Source of the DNA: Achatina immaculata
Lineage: Eukaryota; Mollusca; Gastropoda; Stylommatophora; Achatinidae
Direction: 5' to 3'
DNA length: 64,000 nt
Assembly (NCBI GenBank): GCA_009760885.1
Contig: CM019716.1
Span: 1,370,501-1,434,500 of the forward strand
The notes under the pieces are model-generated. The model was not told the origin of the DNA. It worked only from the letters and a program-made list of their open reading frames with translations, and did not search any database. A program made the translations under genes and the position numbers. Positions 9,693 through 21,849 of the stretch are shown here, in pieces (positions within the stretch are counted from its first letter, which is position 1; each line of letters begins with the position of its first letter).

Positions 9693-10879
9693 CCACGGTT
9701 CCGAGCTTATCTGTCGCCTGGTAGTGATAAAATAATTGACTCTATATGGCCAAACAATGCAAAGATTTAATGCCAAATATAAGTGAGAAAATTTAAATCA
9801 TCTTATCTGGCATTAAGAAAAATGTGTCCATCTAATCTGTAGGGACACTTATTTCATCGACTTTTGAGGAGGTAAAAACTTGTGTGAAAAATATTTGTCA
9901 TTTCTCAGAAAATGACAATAAAATCCACCTAATTTTAAGGGAATCCAAATGGATAACTATAGAAATGATTTGAAATACTGAATTATTTACAACTTTATGC
10001 CACAAAATATGTGGAGATTCAGTGTTTTGAAGATTTTTTAAGTTATCCATCAACTCCACTTCAGGACGAAAACTGAAGTTTGTTGATAGTTCATAGTTTT
10101 GTTATTGTATGTATAAGCAAGGAATGGGAAATATGTAATGAGTTAGAACTAAATTGATCATACAAGGGTGGCATTGTTTCATTTCATATGCATGACTTTA
10201 AGTGTTAGTTAATGTGAAAAAAAAAAATGTTTTATTCAGAACTCTTTCATTAAGACAGCTATTCAAGCATTATGATTATTTATCACAACTTGTATCAGTT
10301 GACTAACGTTCTGAGCAAAATAATAGCCAAATCTTTCTAAAGAAACTACTTTCAAAACTTTTCAGAAATTACTTTGTGGATTATATTTTGATATTCTTTG
10401 TAACTGGCACATCAGAATGAGTGATTTGGTTGTGGCAGAAATTTAAACACCATTGTTTGCTGTAAGATGTATAGTGTAGCCTCCGTGACACTCTGCAGTC
10501 TTCCTATCGTGTGAGAGAGTGACCCATCATGCATTGTTGTTATTGTTGTTAACATTTATATTTGCTCCAAACAAACCTGGTGTCAGTTTTATATAAGTAT
10601 CCTCATAATGGAACACTGGGCGGAGCTAGATTATGGCTGACCTGTATGCGTTCATCAAAGCTGTGCATTGTGGTAACTATTTTGTTCATTTCTCAGCTTT
10701 GGCTATTTGGTTTGTTTTTTTTTTATTTTATGTTTTTTTTAAATTTATTTTAATATTTCCTTATTTGCTTTTGTTGAAAAGATTGATATATAAGAGATCT
10801 GAGAATGTTGTGCTAAAACAGTGAGTCTCAACAGAGATATGTCTCTCCGGAAAGAAATTTTACCCCCATAAAAGAATAT
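9693..10879. other. EFA6 3'UTR and downstream, no gene recognised
   Basis: AT-rich sequence without conserved frames. It probably contains the EFA6/PSD 3'UTR, with the first AATAAA at 9917. No repeat family was recognised. Confidence 0.5.
9917..9922 (+). terminator. Candidate polyadenylation signal for EFA6/PSD
   Basis: AATAAA lies 225 bp after the stop codon and is the first canonical hexamer downstream. Other AATAAA hexamers occur further on (for example near 23709), so a longer 3'UTR cannot be excluded. Confidence 0.35.
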
Positions 10880-11770
10880 CTTACATCCTTACCGTGCCGT
10901 TAAACATCACATAGGGCTTGCATAGTTGTTTGCCAAGTTTTCCTGTTCTCTGCGAGTCTTTCACCTTCATCAAGGAATGTTATGCCCACTAAGCTGGCTT
11001 CTCTTAACAATGTCCTCTTTAGAGTTTCACGTGGTTGACTTCTTTTTCTTTGGCCTGTTGTGCTCCACTTGATAGCTTGTTGTGGTATTGATTATTTCAA
11101 TTTATAAGATTGTTTCTTCTCACCACATGGCCTACATATGTTCATCTTCTTTTTATGATCACCCATCAAGCAGGTTGTTGTTTACTCATCTGTCTTATCT
11201 CTGCATTGTTCTTGAATTCGTTCCACGTTATACCAAGTATTTTCCTGACGCATTTGTTTTCAAAAGAGTCTAATTTCTTGTCTATTTCTGTAGTTGATTT
11301 CCGGCTTTCGCATGCATAAATGAGGGCAGATATCACATTTGAATTGAATAGTCTTAACTTGGTTTTTGTGCTTATAACTTTTGAATTCCATATATTCTCA
11401 AGATTTTTTAAAGACAATGCTGTTTTTGCAATTTTAATTCTAACTTCCTTCCTGGTGTCACCATCCTGGTCTATGTAGCTGCCAAGGTATGCAGATTGGT
11501 TTACTTCATCAACTGTTCCTTCTACATATATTTTTCCTTGTTAATTAATGAGAAGTTTCATTATTTTTGTTTTGTCTTTGTTAATTTCAAGACCTATTTT
11601 GCTATCCAAGAGAGACAGAGAATCTATTTTTTCCTGCATCGATTTCACTGATAAGAGTTATGTCATCTGCAAAATTAAGATCTTCTATTTGGGTCATAAA
11701 AGAATACACAATGGTGAAAATCCTTTCTAGATAATGATTTAATATGTAGGGGATGATTTGGGGGCAGCCT
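10880..11770 (-). mobile_element. Family F LINE fragment (RT palm to 3' end)
   Basis: The - strand ends near GCCCTATGTGATGTTTAACG and GGATGTAAGATA, the F 3' end shared with 53950, 19130 and 62910. Upstream it reads in broken frames LIYACESRKSTTEIDKKLDS, KCVRKILGITWNEFKNNAEI, and near 11650-11700 DLNFADDITLIS, the F polymerase-site motif. Multiple stops. Confidence 0.75.
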
Positions 11771-11959
11771 TGGTTAAAATGAAAGGATTGGAGTCTGGGA
11801 CGTTGAGAAAAGGATGGAGTGTATGCAAGGGATGAAGCCTGCAGAAAAATGGAAATATATTTGGATATTATGGTATTCTGAATCTCTGCGGGGGACACAA
11901 TGTGTCAGTTTCTTTCCACTTATCCCTGACATTACTAAGTGGATTGGTTGATAGGGATG

Positions 11960-13449
11960 CATGTCATGATCTCTCACACTGTGGACATTGTAGGTATGAT
12001 GTAGTTAATACATCACTAACCAAGACCATAGGTGTGAGATGTATGTGTCCAAGCTGAGTTTAAGAAATTTGTCACCGTCACTTACAAGATTAGCTCAGCA
12101 AGTGAATTGTCTTCTTCAAAACCCAATATACCAAAGAATATAAGCGCACCTTCTTTTACATAGTGATGATTGTTCTTGTTTCGTATAAAAGTCCTTTGAG
12201 GTTCCAAAAAAATGACATTCCTTACACGAGTAAGGAGTTGTAAAAACACAATAAAAAGTAGGTTCAGTTCTTCCATGTATTTATAGAAACTTACACTGAA
12301 GTGGAAGTTGAATTTTTTTTTTTTTTTTTCCCATTGGCTGCTATAATTTATTGCATATTTCAGAGGCTATTTTTGTCTTAGTGTAGGAAACTTAACTTGC
12401 TGATTCAGCTTTTTATGTTTCTCTCAACCCTTCTGCTTGACATAATTTTTTGTTTTCTTTTCTTTTAAAATACATTTAGTAAAATTCACTGTATTCTGCA
12501 CATTTAACTTGAATTCCCTTGTGTTCTTTTGTTTTAAATTGATATTTTTTTATATATAGATAATAACAATTCACCGAAGTAATCCAGTCACAGCCGTGTG
12601 AGCATTAGTTCTGTAGTGCTTTATTGGAAGTTTGTTTCATAGAAACACCATTGTATAAATTACATCCTTAGTGTGGTCAACAACCTTCACTATTACATCT
12701 TAGTTATTTCCACATATTTTTCTCCAAGTTTGGTGCTGGTTAGCTGCTTATAAGACTCACTTTGTGAATAATTCAAAGCCTTAATATTTTGCCACAGCCA
12801 GTTAACCATTTTTTTACCCTACGCACACATGCCAATACACACTTTATGGCAACAGCAGGCTGCTTTTGTTTACCTGTGCTCGATACAATTATAAACAAGC
12901 ATTTCATTTTCTCTCTTGGCCACAAAAAAAACGGTCATCTCCGAGTTTGTTAAATGCTCCCTTATTTTTTTTTTTTCCCCCAATCTTTGTAACTTCCTCG
13001 AATGCTCAATCACTTTCCTGCAGCCTATTTTTTTTTTAACATGTTTTACATAACAGCGCAGGCTGTTTGTAAAATGTGAACAGCAAGGATAAATCTAAGA
13101 TTTTGGTTTTTTTTTCCTGCATGCAGCTCAGAAGCAATAATATGTAAATATTGTTGGTTGGGTGGCAAGCTTGGCCCTTTTCCCCCCTTGCTTGAAATTG
13201 CATGATTTATATGGCTTTTTTTCCAGAAAAATATATTTCATATAAGATCAGAGTATAACATATCATGAAGTCATAGGCATAGAAATGTGTAATTGGTATG
13301 TACAGTATGTTTATCTCAGCAGTCATTTTTGGAATCCACACTCAACAACTACCTACAGAGATCTAGGCTGCATAAGTGTCCAGCCAGTCAAATGTAATTT
13401 TGCCATATCCAGCCAGTTGGATAGATATTATAGGATACTGGGCATCTCC
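11960..13449. other. No gene recognised
   Basis: AT-rich sequence with several T-tracts (near 12310, 12965 and 13030). I see no conserved frame, RNA gene or repeat family here. Confidence 0.4.
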
Positions 13450-14195
13450 GTAGCTACAGAGGTCTAGACTTCACCCTACCTACAGAGCTCTAGACTTCAC
13501 CCTACCTACGGAGCTCTAGACTTCACCCTACCTACGGAGCTCTAGACTTCACCCTACCTATGGAGCTCCAGACTTCACCCTACCTACAGAGCTCTAGACT
13601 TCACCCTACCTACAGAGCTCTAGACTTCATCCTACCTGTGGAGCTGTAGACTTCACCCTACCTGTGGAGCTGTAGACTTCATCCTACCTGTGGAGCTGTA
13701 GACTTCATCCTACCTACAGAGCTCTAGACTTCATCCTACCTACAGAGCTCTAGACTTCATCCTACCTACAGAGCTCTAGACTTCATCCTACCTACAGAGC
13801 TCTGTAGTCTTCACCCTACCTATGGAGCTCTAGACTTCACCCTACCTATGGAGCTCTAGACTTCACCCTACCTATGGAGCTCTAGACTTCATCCTACCTA
13901 CAGAGCTCTAGACTTCATCCTACCTACAGAGCTCTAGACTTTATCCTACCTACAGAGCTCTATAGTCTTCACCCTACCTATGGAGATGTAGACTTCACGC
14001 TACCTATGGAGCTCTAGACTTCATCCTACCTACAGAGCTGTAGACTTCATCCTACCTACGGAGCTCTAGACTTCACCCTACCTATGGAGCTCTAGACTTC
14101 ACCCTACCTACGGAGCTCTAGACTTCACCCTACCTACAGAGCTCTAGACTTCATCCTACCTACAGAGCTGTAGACTTCACCCTACCTACAGAGTT
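13450..14195 (+). repeat. 26-bp minisatellite, about 28 units
   Basis: Head-to-tail repetition of CTACCTACRGAGCTCTAGAC plus TTCAYC, with unit variants (TATGGAGCTC, TGTGGAGCTG, ACGGAGCTC) arranged in runs. That pattern suggests higher-order or recent local amplification. Not coding: 26 is not a multiple of 3. It abuts a reversed family C repeat. Confidence 0.95.
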
Positions 14196-14204
14196 TTGGA
14201 TTTA

Positions 14205-14565
14205 GCCATAGACTTGTACTTGTACGAACTCACTGTAACTGTGAGCTGGTGTTCTTTGCACCCAATGCTGTAGAGGTGTTGAGGATCAGCATCATATTAG
14301 CGTGGGAGTTGGTTATGGCAGCTACTTTTTTAGTTCCAGAGTACAGCTAAAAATCAGGAGGTGTGGAATGCTTCTTTAACAGACTCCACCACCATGGGGA
14401 GTATGGCAATCCAAGCCCTATTAGCCAGGCTAGGCCTGTTCCTAGGGGTACCAACAAAGAGGTGGGACAGAGTCTTGGTCAATTGTGGTTTGCTAACCCT
14501 GATGCTAGCATATTGGCTATGGGTCACTGATTGCCTCACTGGACAGGCATATTCACCCCCTTAGC
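14205..14565 (-). repeat. Family C dispersed repeat, copy 1
   Basis: The reverse complement matches 57270-57590 almost end to end: the CCATGGTGGTGGAGTCTG core, AGCTGTACTC, GCTGCCATAACC and the GTACAAGTACA end. Two short open frames in it are accidental. Ends without a poly-A tail. Confidence 0.8.
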
Positions 14566-15589
14566 CATAGAATGAGGACTGACATGTCATTAATCATGAC
14601 TGATTATGTAGTACTACACATGATTTATTAACCTCTCCCGGTATATGTTTTGATTCGTTTTTCTGTGAAAAAGATCACCTTAGCACATCAAGAACAAGTG
14701 ATGGAATTGTTGATAAAGGTGCTCCCATTCCAATGTCTAGCTAAAGAATTCATTTTCTTGCATTATATCAAAAGCACCAGCAGTTTTCTTCTTGCATTAT
14801 ATCAAAAGCACTGGTTATTTATCTCAAAGTCTTACCATTTGTTAAATAACTAAGAAAATGATTGTTTATAACTGTGCCTAGGTTATTACATCCATAAATA
14901 AATGAATGCCTGTGCTGTGTGGTACATGTTTCATTGTTTGGAAGCTTTTAAGTTGGGGAAATATATTATCTTGTTAATGAAACTCTCAGAAAACTTTTTA
15001 TCAAAGTTTTGTTTAAAAAGTGAAAAAGCAGGTACACTTTGAGAATAGTGCTTTCATCTAGATAATTTGAGGATCTTTTAAGACTGTGGTAAAGAGTTGG
15101 TCCCATATTGTTCTCTAGTAACATTTTTGGGGATGATGTACCAGTGCTTGCATTGCATTATAATACTACAGCAGGCTAATGTTCATGCTCTAAATTATGT
15201 GTGTGAATCGGGCATCATGTCATCTATAACATTATTAGAGGGTATCAATGTTTAAATCTAGCTGATTTCCTTTCTTTAATGTGTAGTAGTCTGATGTTTC
15301 ATAATGATTCTTTGATACACCTGACATAGTAGTATCAACATAAGGAATACAGTGGTAAAGCAATAAGGAGTTGTTTTTTTTTTTAACAAGAATTCCAGGT
15401 CAACTTTAAACCAACTTCACAGATTTAGCATTAGAGACCTGATATCATTGAAAAGAAATAATATTCACAACAGATAAGAAATAGTGACAAAAAATAGATT
15501 TTCATAATGTATAGAGTCTCTAGACTTACTATAGCAAACCAGGATTTTGTAATGCTGCAGACTATATGGAAATCTAAAAGATGAAAATC
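14566..15589. other. No gene recognised
   Basis: AT-rich, with a 21-bp direct repeat CTTGCATTATATCAAAAGCA at 14758 and 14792. No other structure seen. Confidence 0.4.
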
Positions 15590-16262
15590 AGGATATTTAA
15601 GAGTAATTTTCTGAGTGTACTACTCTATGGAAATGAGTGCTGGAAAATCACCAAAACTATAGAAAACAAGTTGAATTCTTTCCAGACTAAATGTTTACGA
15701 ATAATTAGAAGAATATTTTGGCCAAACACATGAAATCTGTATCTTGGAAAAGATTTGGCAAACCAGTGTGTAAAGAACTAGACAATAAAGTAAAAAGTTC
15801 AGCTAGAAGAGATAAAAGAGAATACATAGACAATATGGTGAAAGAAACAGAGAAAGCAGGAGACAGCAAAACTATGTAACATACAAAAGAGGCTAATGGG
15901 TACTATTGCGTCCAAAGAAAAACCAATCTTTAGCAAAACTGGCACCCTATTAACATCAGATAAAGACCAAAAGCAAAGATGGGCCGAACACTTCCAAGAA
16001 ATACTTAATCAACCACACATAAAAGAATTGATAAACCTTGAAATTGATTTACCAATCCCACAACTAAATGCCAGCCTAGATGAAATTACATTGAATGGAA
16101 CTGAAACAACAGTGAACCTAATGGCTAACAACAAAGCTGCAGATGGAGATGAAATAACAGCTGAAATGTCAAAAGCTATTAACAGTGACAACATGAGACA
16201 ACTACAGAGAATGTTTAATAAAGTTTAGAAAGAAGAAAAGGTCCTTTCAAAATGGAAAAAAA
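15590..16262 (+). mobile_element. LINE fragment with rearranged order (C-terminal piece before N-terminal piece)
   Basis: 15600-15715 reads SVLLYGNECWKITKTIENKL, then SFQTKCLRIIRRIFWP, a LINE C-terminal segment. From about 15770 it reads, across frames, ARRDKREYIDNMVKETEKAG, then TLLTSDKDQKQRWAEHFQEI (open frame 15896-16228), which belongs before the polymerase domain. The polymerase core is absent. Confidence 0.65.
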
Positions 16263-16315
16263 AGAATAATTGTTAAAATACCCACACACAAAAAAAAAAA
16301 AGGCAACCTTAGTAA

Positions 16316-16465
16316 GTCATTTGCATGTACCTTGTGGAACTTTTGCCTCCCTAACAGCTCTCCTGTAGGCCTCTTGGTTGTAAACAAGATGCGCTGCTGC
16401 TGATGTGTCCATCTGCTGATCATCAACGATGTTTTGCAGCCATCTTCGCCATGGTCTTCCTCGAA
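16316..16465 (-). mobile_element. Family A LINE 3' fragment
   Basis: The - strand begins in the GRPWRRWLQ-like region and ends GCAAATGACTTAC, colinear with the family A 3' end at 4976-5130. About 150 bp remain. Confidence 0.75.
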
Positions 16466-17105
16466 TACTAAACTTTGCATTGATTGTTCATTGTTGAAGT
16501 CTCTAAAATGATTTTTAAATGTTTTTCAAGAAAGATTTCTGTCGGAGCCCATCTGGAGTGGCGCAGGATTAAAGTTTTTGATTTTAAAAAAAATGCTTCA
16601 GAATCTGTACACGGTAAAATTATTAATGGTACAATTAGGAAGCTAAAAAAGAAGCTTAACCGAATTTGACAACCATCTCCAAAAGATACTGGATTAGACC
16701 TATCTCGGTTACTGATCCCCGGGAGTTGTTTCATTACATTCCCATAAGTGTCCTGCACATGACATCAGGATGTCCTTTAGCGTTTTTTGTTAACATAATT
16801 CCAATATTGTGTTGTTTGTAAAGTCCTCTTGTTCTGGTTCTTAAATATGGGATTTGCCTCCACTTCCTCTGATTACATGTAAGTCATTGAGGCATGGGTA
16901 GTAAGCACTTTTGAAGAAGGTTTTCTTGGCTGATTTTTTGATTTGCTGCCTGAAGGATTGATATACGTCCTATTTGTCCATTTTGATGTTTCCTACAACG
17001 TTAACTTTTGTTGCAAGTTGATCAGTTATTTCGTTACTATGAACTCTGGCATGCTCCTGACAGTATATTCATGTGGTGCTTTGGATTTGCGATTTTGAGA
17101 TTAGT
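16466..17105 (-). mobile_element. Family E LINE fragment (RNase H C-terminus to 3' end)
   Basis: The - strand near 17060-17020 carries a decayed form of the RNase H end, better kept in the copy near 41230 (CQEHAGVHGNEQADQL pattern). The rest is colinear with 40674-41300, sharing TGCATTGATTGTTCATTG at the 3' boundary and GATTACATGTAAGTC inside. No intact frame. Confidence 0.65.
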
Positions 17106-17109
17106 TTAG

Positions 17110-17860
17110 CCATCATCATTCATTTATTTGCATGTCCCTTGCGAAACTTTGCCTCCCTAATAGCACTCCTGTAGGCCTCTCGGTTGTGAGCAAGATGGCC
17201 TGCTGCTGATGCATCCAGTTGCAGATCATCAACGATTTCTTGCAGCCATCTTTGCTGTGGTCTTTCTCTCTCCCATTATGTACCCTTCCAAGACTGTCTT
17301 CTCAAAATTTTCATGCCGTTTAACACGTCCAAAAATACTTAAGCTTTCTCTGTTTAATCTCCTTTACTAGCCAGTCTTCTTCAGTATTAAGTTCTTGTAG
17401 TATAGATATATTTGTTCTTTTTTGTGTCTGTGATATTTGATGAACTCTTCTGTAGCATTTACATTCAAAGGCATTTATGTGTTTCTCAGCTGTTTTGTTA
17501 AGTGTCCAGGTCTCGCAGGCATATGTTGTGATGGGAAAGATGCATGTTCTTAAATGCATGTTCTTAAAAATCTTATTTTTGTAGTTCTGTCTGTTCCTCT
17601 CCACAGCTTTTTTAGTTTTATTTTTTGAAGAGCGATATATGTCCTCCTTTTAATATCCCTCAGTGTATCTTCATTATTAGTAATGATCCAAGATATTCAA
17701 AACTCTCCACCTCTTCCAATTTTTCCTCATTGATATATATTTCAGCTGCCTTATTTGTTTTGTCAGTTGTCTGTTTGACACAATTAGTTTTTCCATTCCT
17801 TTTTGTTGCAGACAGTAATACTGTCCCATCAGCATATCTAATTGCTGGTATTTCATAACC
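17110..17860 (-). mobile_element. Family A LINE fragment
   Basis: The - strand reads TYACETWTLNKTAEKHINAF, RRVHQISQTQKRTN, ILQELNTEEDWLV and KLKYFW, colinear with 4976-5632. A small internal duplication, ATGCATGTTCTTAAA twice (near 17540), disrupts the frame. It ends at an ATTCATTTATTTGCATG tract. Confidence 0.82.
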
Positions 17861-17861
17861 T

Positions 17862-19135
17862 TAGCGACTGCAATAATTGGAGAGGAGTAACCTTACTATC
17901 AATTGAGTCAAAAGTATTTTGTAAAGTCATTCTGAATAGAATTAAAGATATAGTGGATACTACAATGAGAAAGTACAAGCAGGATTTTGAAAAGAGAGAA
18001 GTTGTCTTGACCAGATCTTTTCTCTGAGAATGATACTTGAAGGACATATTGAAAAGTAAAAATCATTAATCTTAAACTTCGTAGGCTTTAAAAAGGCATT
18101 TGATAGCATACACAGAGATTCATTGTGGAGAATTTTAAGTCTATATGGAATACCATCTAAAACTGTCAATATCGTTAAGGATCTCTACAACAGATATGTT
18201 TATGCAGTCAGCACAGAAGGAATGAGTGAATGGCTCCAGATTGAAACAGGCATGAAACAAGGATGTAAACTATCTCCCTTGCTTTTTGGAATTGCCATAG
18301 ACTTCATAATGAAAAAAATCCTGCACAGATAAAATGGGCATTGATTGGGTACATGGGACCAAACTGGAAGACCTTGATGACATAACTCTTATCAGCGACA
18401 ATGTGAGTTTCATGCAAGAAATAAAAGATGCTCTGTCTTCACTGGCTAGCAAATTAGGACTTGAAATCAACAAAGAAAAAACAAAAATAATGAAACTTCC
18501 AATTAATCAAGAGGGAAAAATATGTGTAGAAGGAACATCTGTTGAAGAAGTAAACCAGTTTGCATACCTCGGCAGTTACATAGACCAGGATGGTGATGCC
18601 AGAAAGGAAGTTAGAATTGCAAAAGCACCCTTGACCTTCAGTAATCATGAGAACATATGGCACTCAAAAGTTATAAGCACAAAAACCAAGCTAAGATTGT
18701 TAAAAATTCAAATATAATATCCACTCTCATTTATGCATGCGAAAGCTGGAAAACAACTAAAGAAATAGACAACACATTAGACTCTTTTGAAAACAAATGC
18801 CTAAGAAAAATACTCAGTATAAAGTGAAATGAATTAAGAACAATCCTGAGATGAGCGAACCTGATCAGTAAAAGAAGATGGACATACGTCAGTCCCGTAA
18901 TGAGAAGAAACAGAGGATCCTAAAACAAGCAATCAGGTGGAACACAACAGGCTGAAAAAAAATAAGTCAACCATGTGAAACCCTAAATAGGACATCAGTA
19001 ATAGAGGCCAAATTAGTAGGCATAATATCCCTTGACAAGATTGAAAAGAAAGCTATCCGAAAACAAGAAAACTTGGCAAACCACCAGTTGATCTCTATAT
19101 GACATTTAGCGGCACGCGAAGGATGTAAGATGAAA
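17862..19135 (+). mobile_element. Family F LINE, 5'-truncated pseudogene
   Basis: It starts at CCTTAGCGACTGCAATAATT (NLSDCNNWRGVTL). The reverse-transcriptase order follows with frame breaks: KAFDSIHRDSLWRI, GMKQGCKLSPLLFGIAIDFI, a deletion at the FADD site (LEDLDDITLIS), KLGLEINKEKTKIMKLPINQ, NQFAYLGSYIDQDGDARKEV and LIYACESWKTTKEID. The loss in the polymerase active site means it cannot be active. It ends at GAAGGATGTAAGAT. Confidence 0.85.
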
Positions 19136-21332
19136 TCTGTATGGGGGCAGATAATACGTTGCTAAATTGACCAAAACTATGATGGGTTATCTGAATTACT
19201 AGCTGGTTTTCGTGCCCTTAGTCATCTTGTTTTAGCTTGTGGGAATAGACATAAATAATAAGAAATATTGATGAAAGTTACAACAACAACAAAAATTGAA
19301 CCTACAGAAATGGAGAAGGAAAAGTTACTTTAAAACTTGGGAGATGACCACAGATTATATAGCTCAGACATACACAGATCAGGAGTTGTAAAAAATTACG
19401 ATGTTCACAAACAATCTGCAGAAGTTTACGGAAATAACTGGCAATGTAAAATGCCATATAAAGTATATTATAAAATGTGGTTTCAAGTTATTTAAAAATT
19501 GACTTACGTTGAGAACTTACTGTAAGTTCTTGGTCTTTTTTTTTCTTCCATTTCTACTCACAAATTGCTGTCTGCTGATAGAAAGATTAAGATGCTGCTT
19601 ATTTATTCAAGACCCACAGAGTGTATTTTAAACCCAAGTATGCTTTTTACATACTTGCTTGCCATGTTTCTAACCTGTCTCAGATCTGTGTGAAAGTTGA
19701 AATCTTTGTACGCTTGTATCTTGCCTGATCCATTGCCAACATAGGCATTCACGACACTTTGAAATTAATGCATTTCATTTTCATTTTTATTGCAGGCACC
19801 TTTCGTAAGTGCTGAATGACAGTAAACAGCTTTATTCTGTATATACTAAAGAGAAATATATATCTTGCTATGTTAGTAATTGTCTATAAATATATCTTAC
19901 ATCAAGCCAAATTTGTTTTTTTCTTTTTGCAGATGAGTATTTTTGTTTAAAAATAAATTCATCATTAATTTTTACATATGTGATGCCAGTCATATTTCGT
20001 CTTTTGTGTATGACTGTTTTCAAGGTTGTCAGAGTAAAGATTAAGAATTCCTGATTCTTGCTGTCCTGATTTTAAATGCTTTAGATATTCATTATCATTG
20101 CACTCTGGATGCAACAAATATATGACATTACACCCCATTCTATAAACATTTACATCACTATGGGAGGCTAGGTATCTTTTTTGCCTAGTGAATAAAGAAA
20201 TTGTGGGCAAGTCCAGCCAGGTTTCAGGGGTTAATTTTTTTTTTAAAAATATGCCTACGGTCCCATTATATCATACCTTTACAGATATTCTGAGATCAGA
20301 TGAATGGCCCCAGAAAGTTTCTTTGAATTCAGTGAAAGTTTGTTAATGAGAATCCTGATCGACTGAAAGGTGAAGGCAGCAAGGGAACTGTTTCAATCCA
20401 AGAAGCAATGTCACTATCCTGTTGCAACTCTACCACCAAAAAAAAAAAATTGGACTCTGTCCTACATGTATGGGACAGAGTATTACATGAAAATCAACGC
20501 TTGTGGGGTTCACAGAAACTTTCTAAGAGTGTCTTAAGAGTATTATATAAAGGGACCTTAGGCTTGTACAAAAGAAAACCCAAATGCCAGTTTGGACTTA
20601 CTCATGTTCAGTAGCCACATGCTATGACCACCTAGACTTCCATGGTGATTATTAATGAGAATCCTGATCAACAGAAAGGTGAAGGCAGCAAGAGGAAACA
20701 TTTACAGAATGGATTGCAATGTTATATACTTAAGTCACTGAATACTAATGCACTGCAATTTTTAAAAACATGAAGCTGAAAGCTAGTCTGACCAAGTGAT
20801 GACATCTTATTTTCATGCTTAGAAACTTAACAATATTTATATCAATTTATACTCAAGAAACACAAATCTAAAATGTTAAGCAAAAGCTTCAGTACACACC
20901 ATAAACTTTGAAGGGTTCAGCAGTGCTTGAAAATGGTGGGCACTGACAAGGGTGTTGATGAAATGGACCAGTGCATTACATTTGATAATATAGTTTAGTT
21001 ATGTACTTCCTGTGGCCAGTTATGTGGTTAAATTAGGCTTTTGACATGCATGTGCTGGTTATACTTTTCTTTTTCATTTATTAACAGCCTCATTATGGAG
21101 TCATTTGTTGTCTGTCATAATAAAATATTGTTATTGGCCTTTTATGATCACCCATTTCGTTCTCCTTTCTTATATTTTTGGAAGAAAAAAAAATGTTCAG
21201 CAGTTTGTTTACTTTTGCCTCTTGTAAGTAATGTAAGAAGTTTGGTTGAATATAACTTTGACCTAACAGTTTCCAATCTTCAACAGTAAAGACTGTTGTC
21301 TGCTAGCAGATATTGTTACTGTAAATTATGGT

Positions 21333-21445
21333 TTCATCATCATCATCGCCTTTCACTCCTTTATAGGCCATGGATAAATGCTCTCCAGTCATCCCTGCTC
21401 TTGGAATTATTCTCTGCTTCATATTATGGTTTGGGTTGCAGTAAA
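21333..21445 (-). mobile_element. LINE 3' terminal scrap with (GAT)n tail
   Basis: The - strand reads GCAGGGATGACTGGAGAGCA then GGAGTGAAAGGCGATGATGATGATG, like the ...DDWRAFIHGL... end of LINE polyproteins followed by a GAT microsatellite tail. Very short, so tentative. Confidence 0.4.
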
Positions 21446-21608
21446 TGTGATATATGGTCATTCATCCATTCAGATTTGATAAGTTTAGTTATAGACTGAA
21501 GTGTCTGTGCTTTCACATTCATTCTTGATGCAGACTTCAGTATATTTGCTTTTGCAGATGAGCAGTTTATGTGAGTGAATTAGTAGCCATGTATATGAGA
21601 GTATAGAC

Positions 21609-21849
21609 CAGTGGTTCCAAAACTTTTATGGGCTACCACCCCCTTGTCTCACAAGCCACATCTGTAGTGTCCCATCCTTGGAAAAAAAAAACTTTTTGTC
21701 ACTTGGTTCTAATCTCCTCTGTCACTCCCCTTTCCCATCATCACCCGTCCTGGATTCCACTTTTTTTTTCTTCTTCTCTTTTCCCCTCCTCCCACAAAAA
21801 AAAAAAGGGTTGAGTGCTGCACTACTAGCCACTTCAGGAACTTCTGGTA
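21609..21849. mobile_element. Possible hAT-like MITE relic
   Basis: The left end CAGTGGTTCCAAAAC is the common hAT terminus type. The right end, reversed, reads ATACCAGAAGTTCC. Only part of the terminus is shared and no clear 8-bp duplication is seen. Confidence 0.35.

Noticed and set aside
13450..14195. CRISPR-like array
   Set aside because: The 26-bp units are contiguous with no unique spacers, and the surrounding genes are animal genes.
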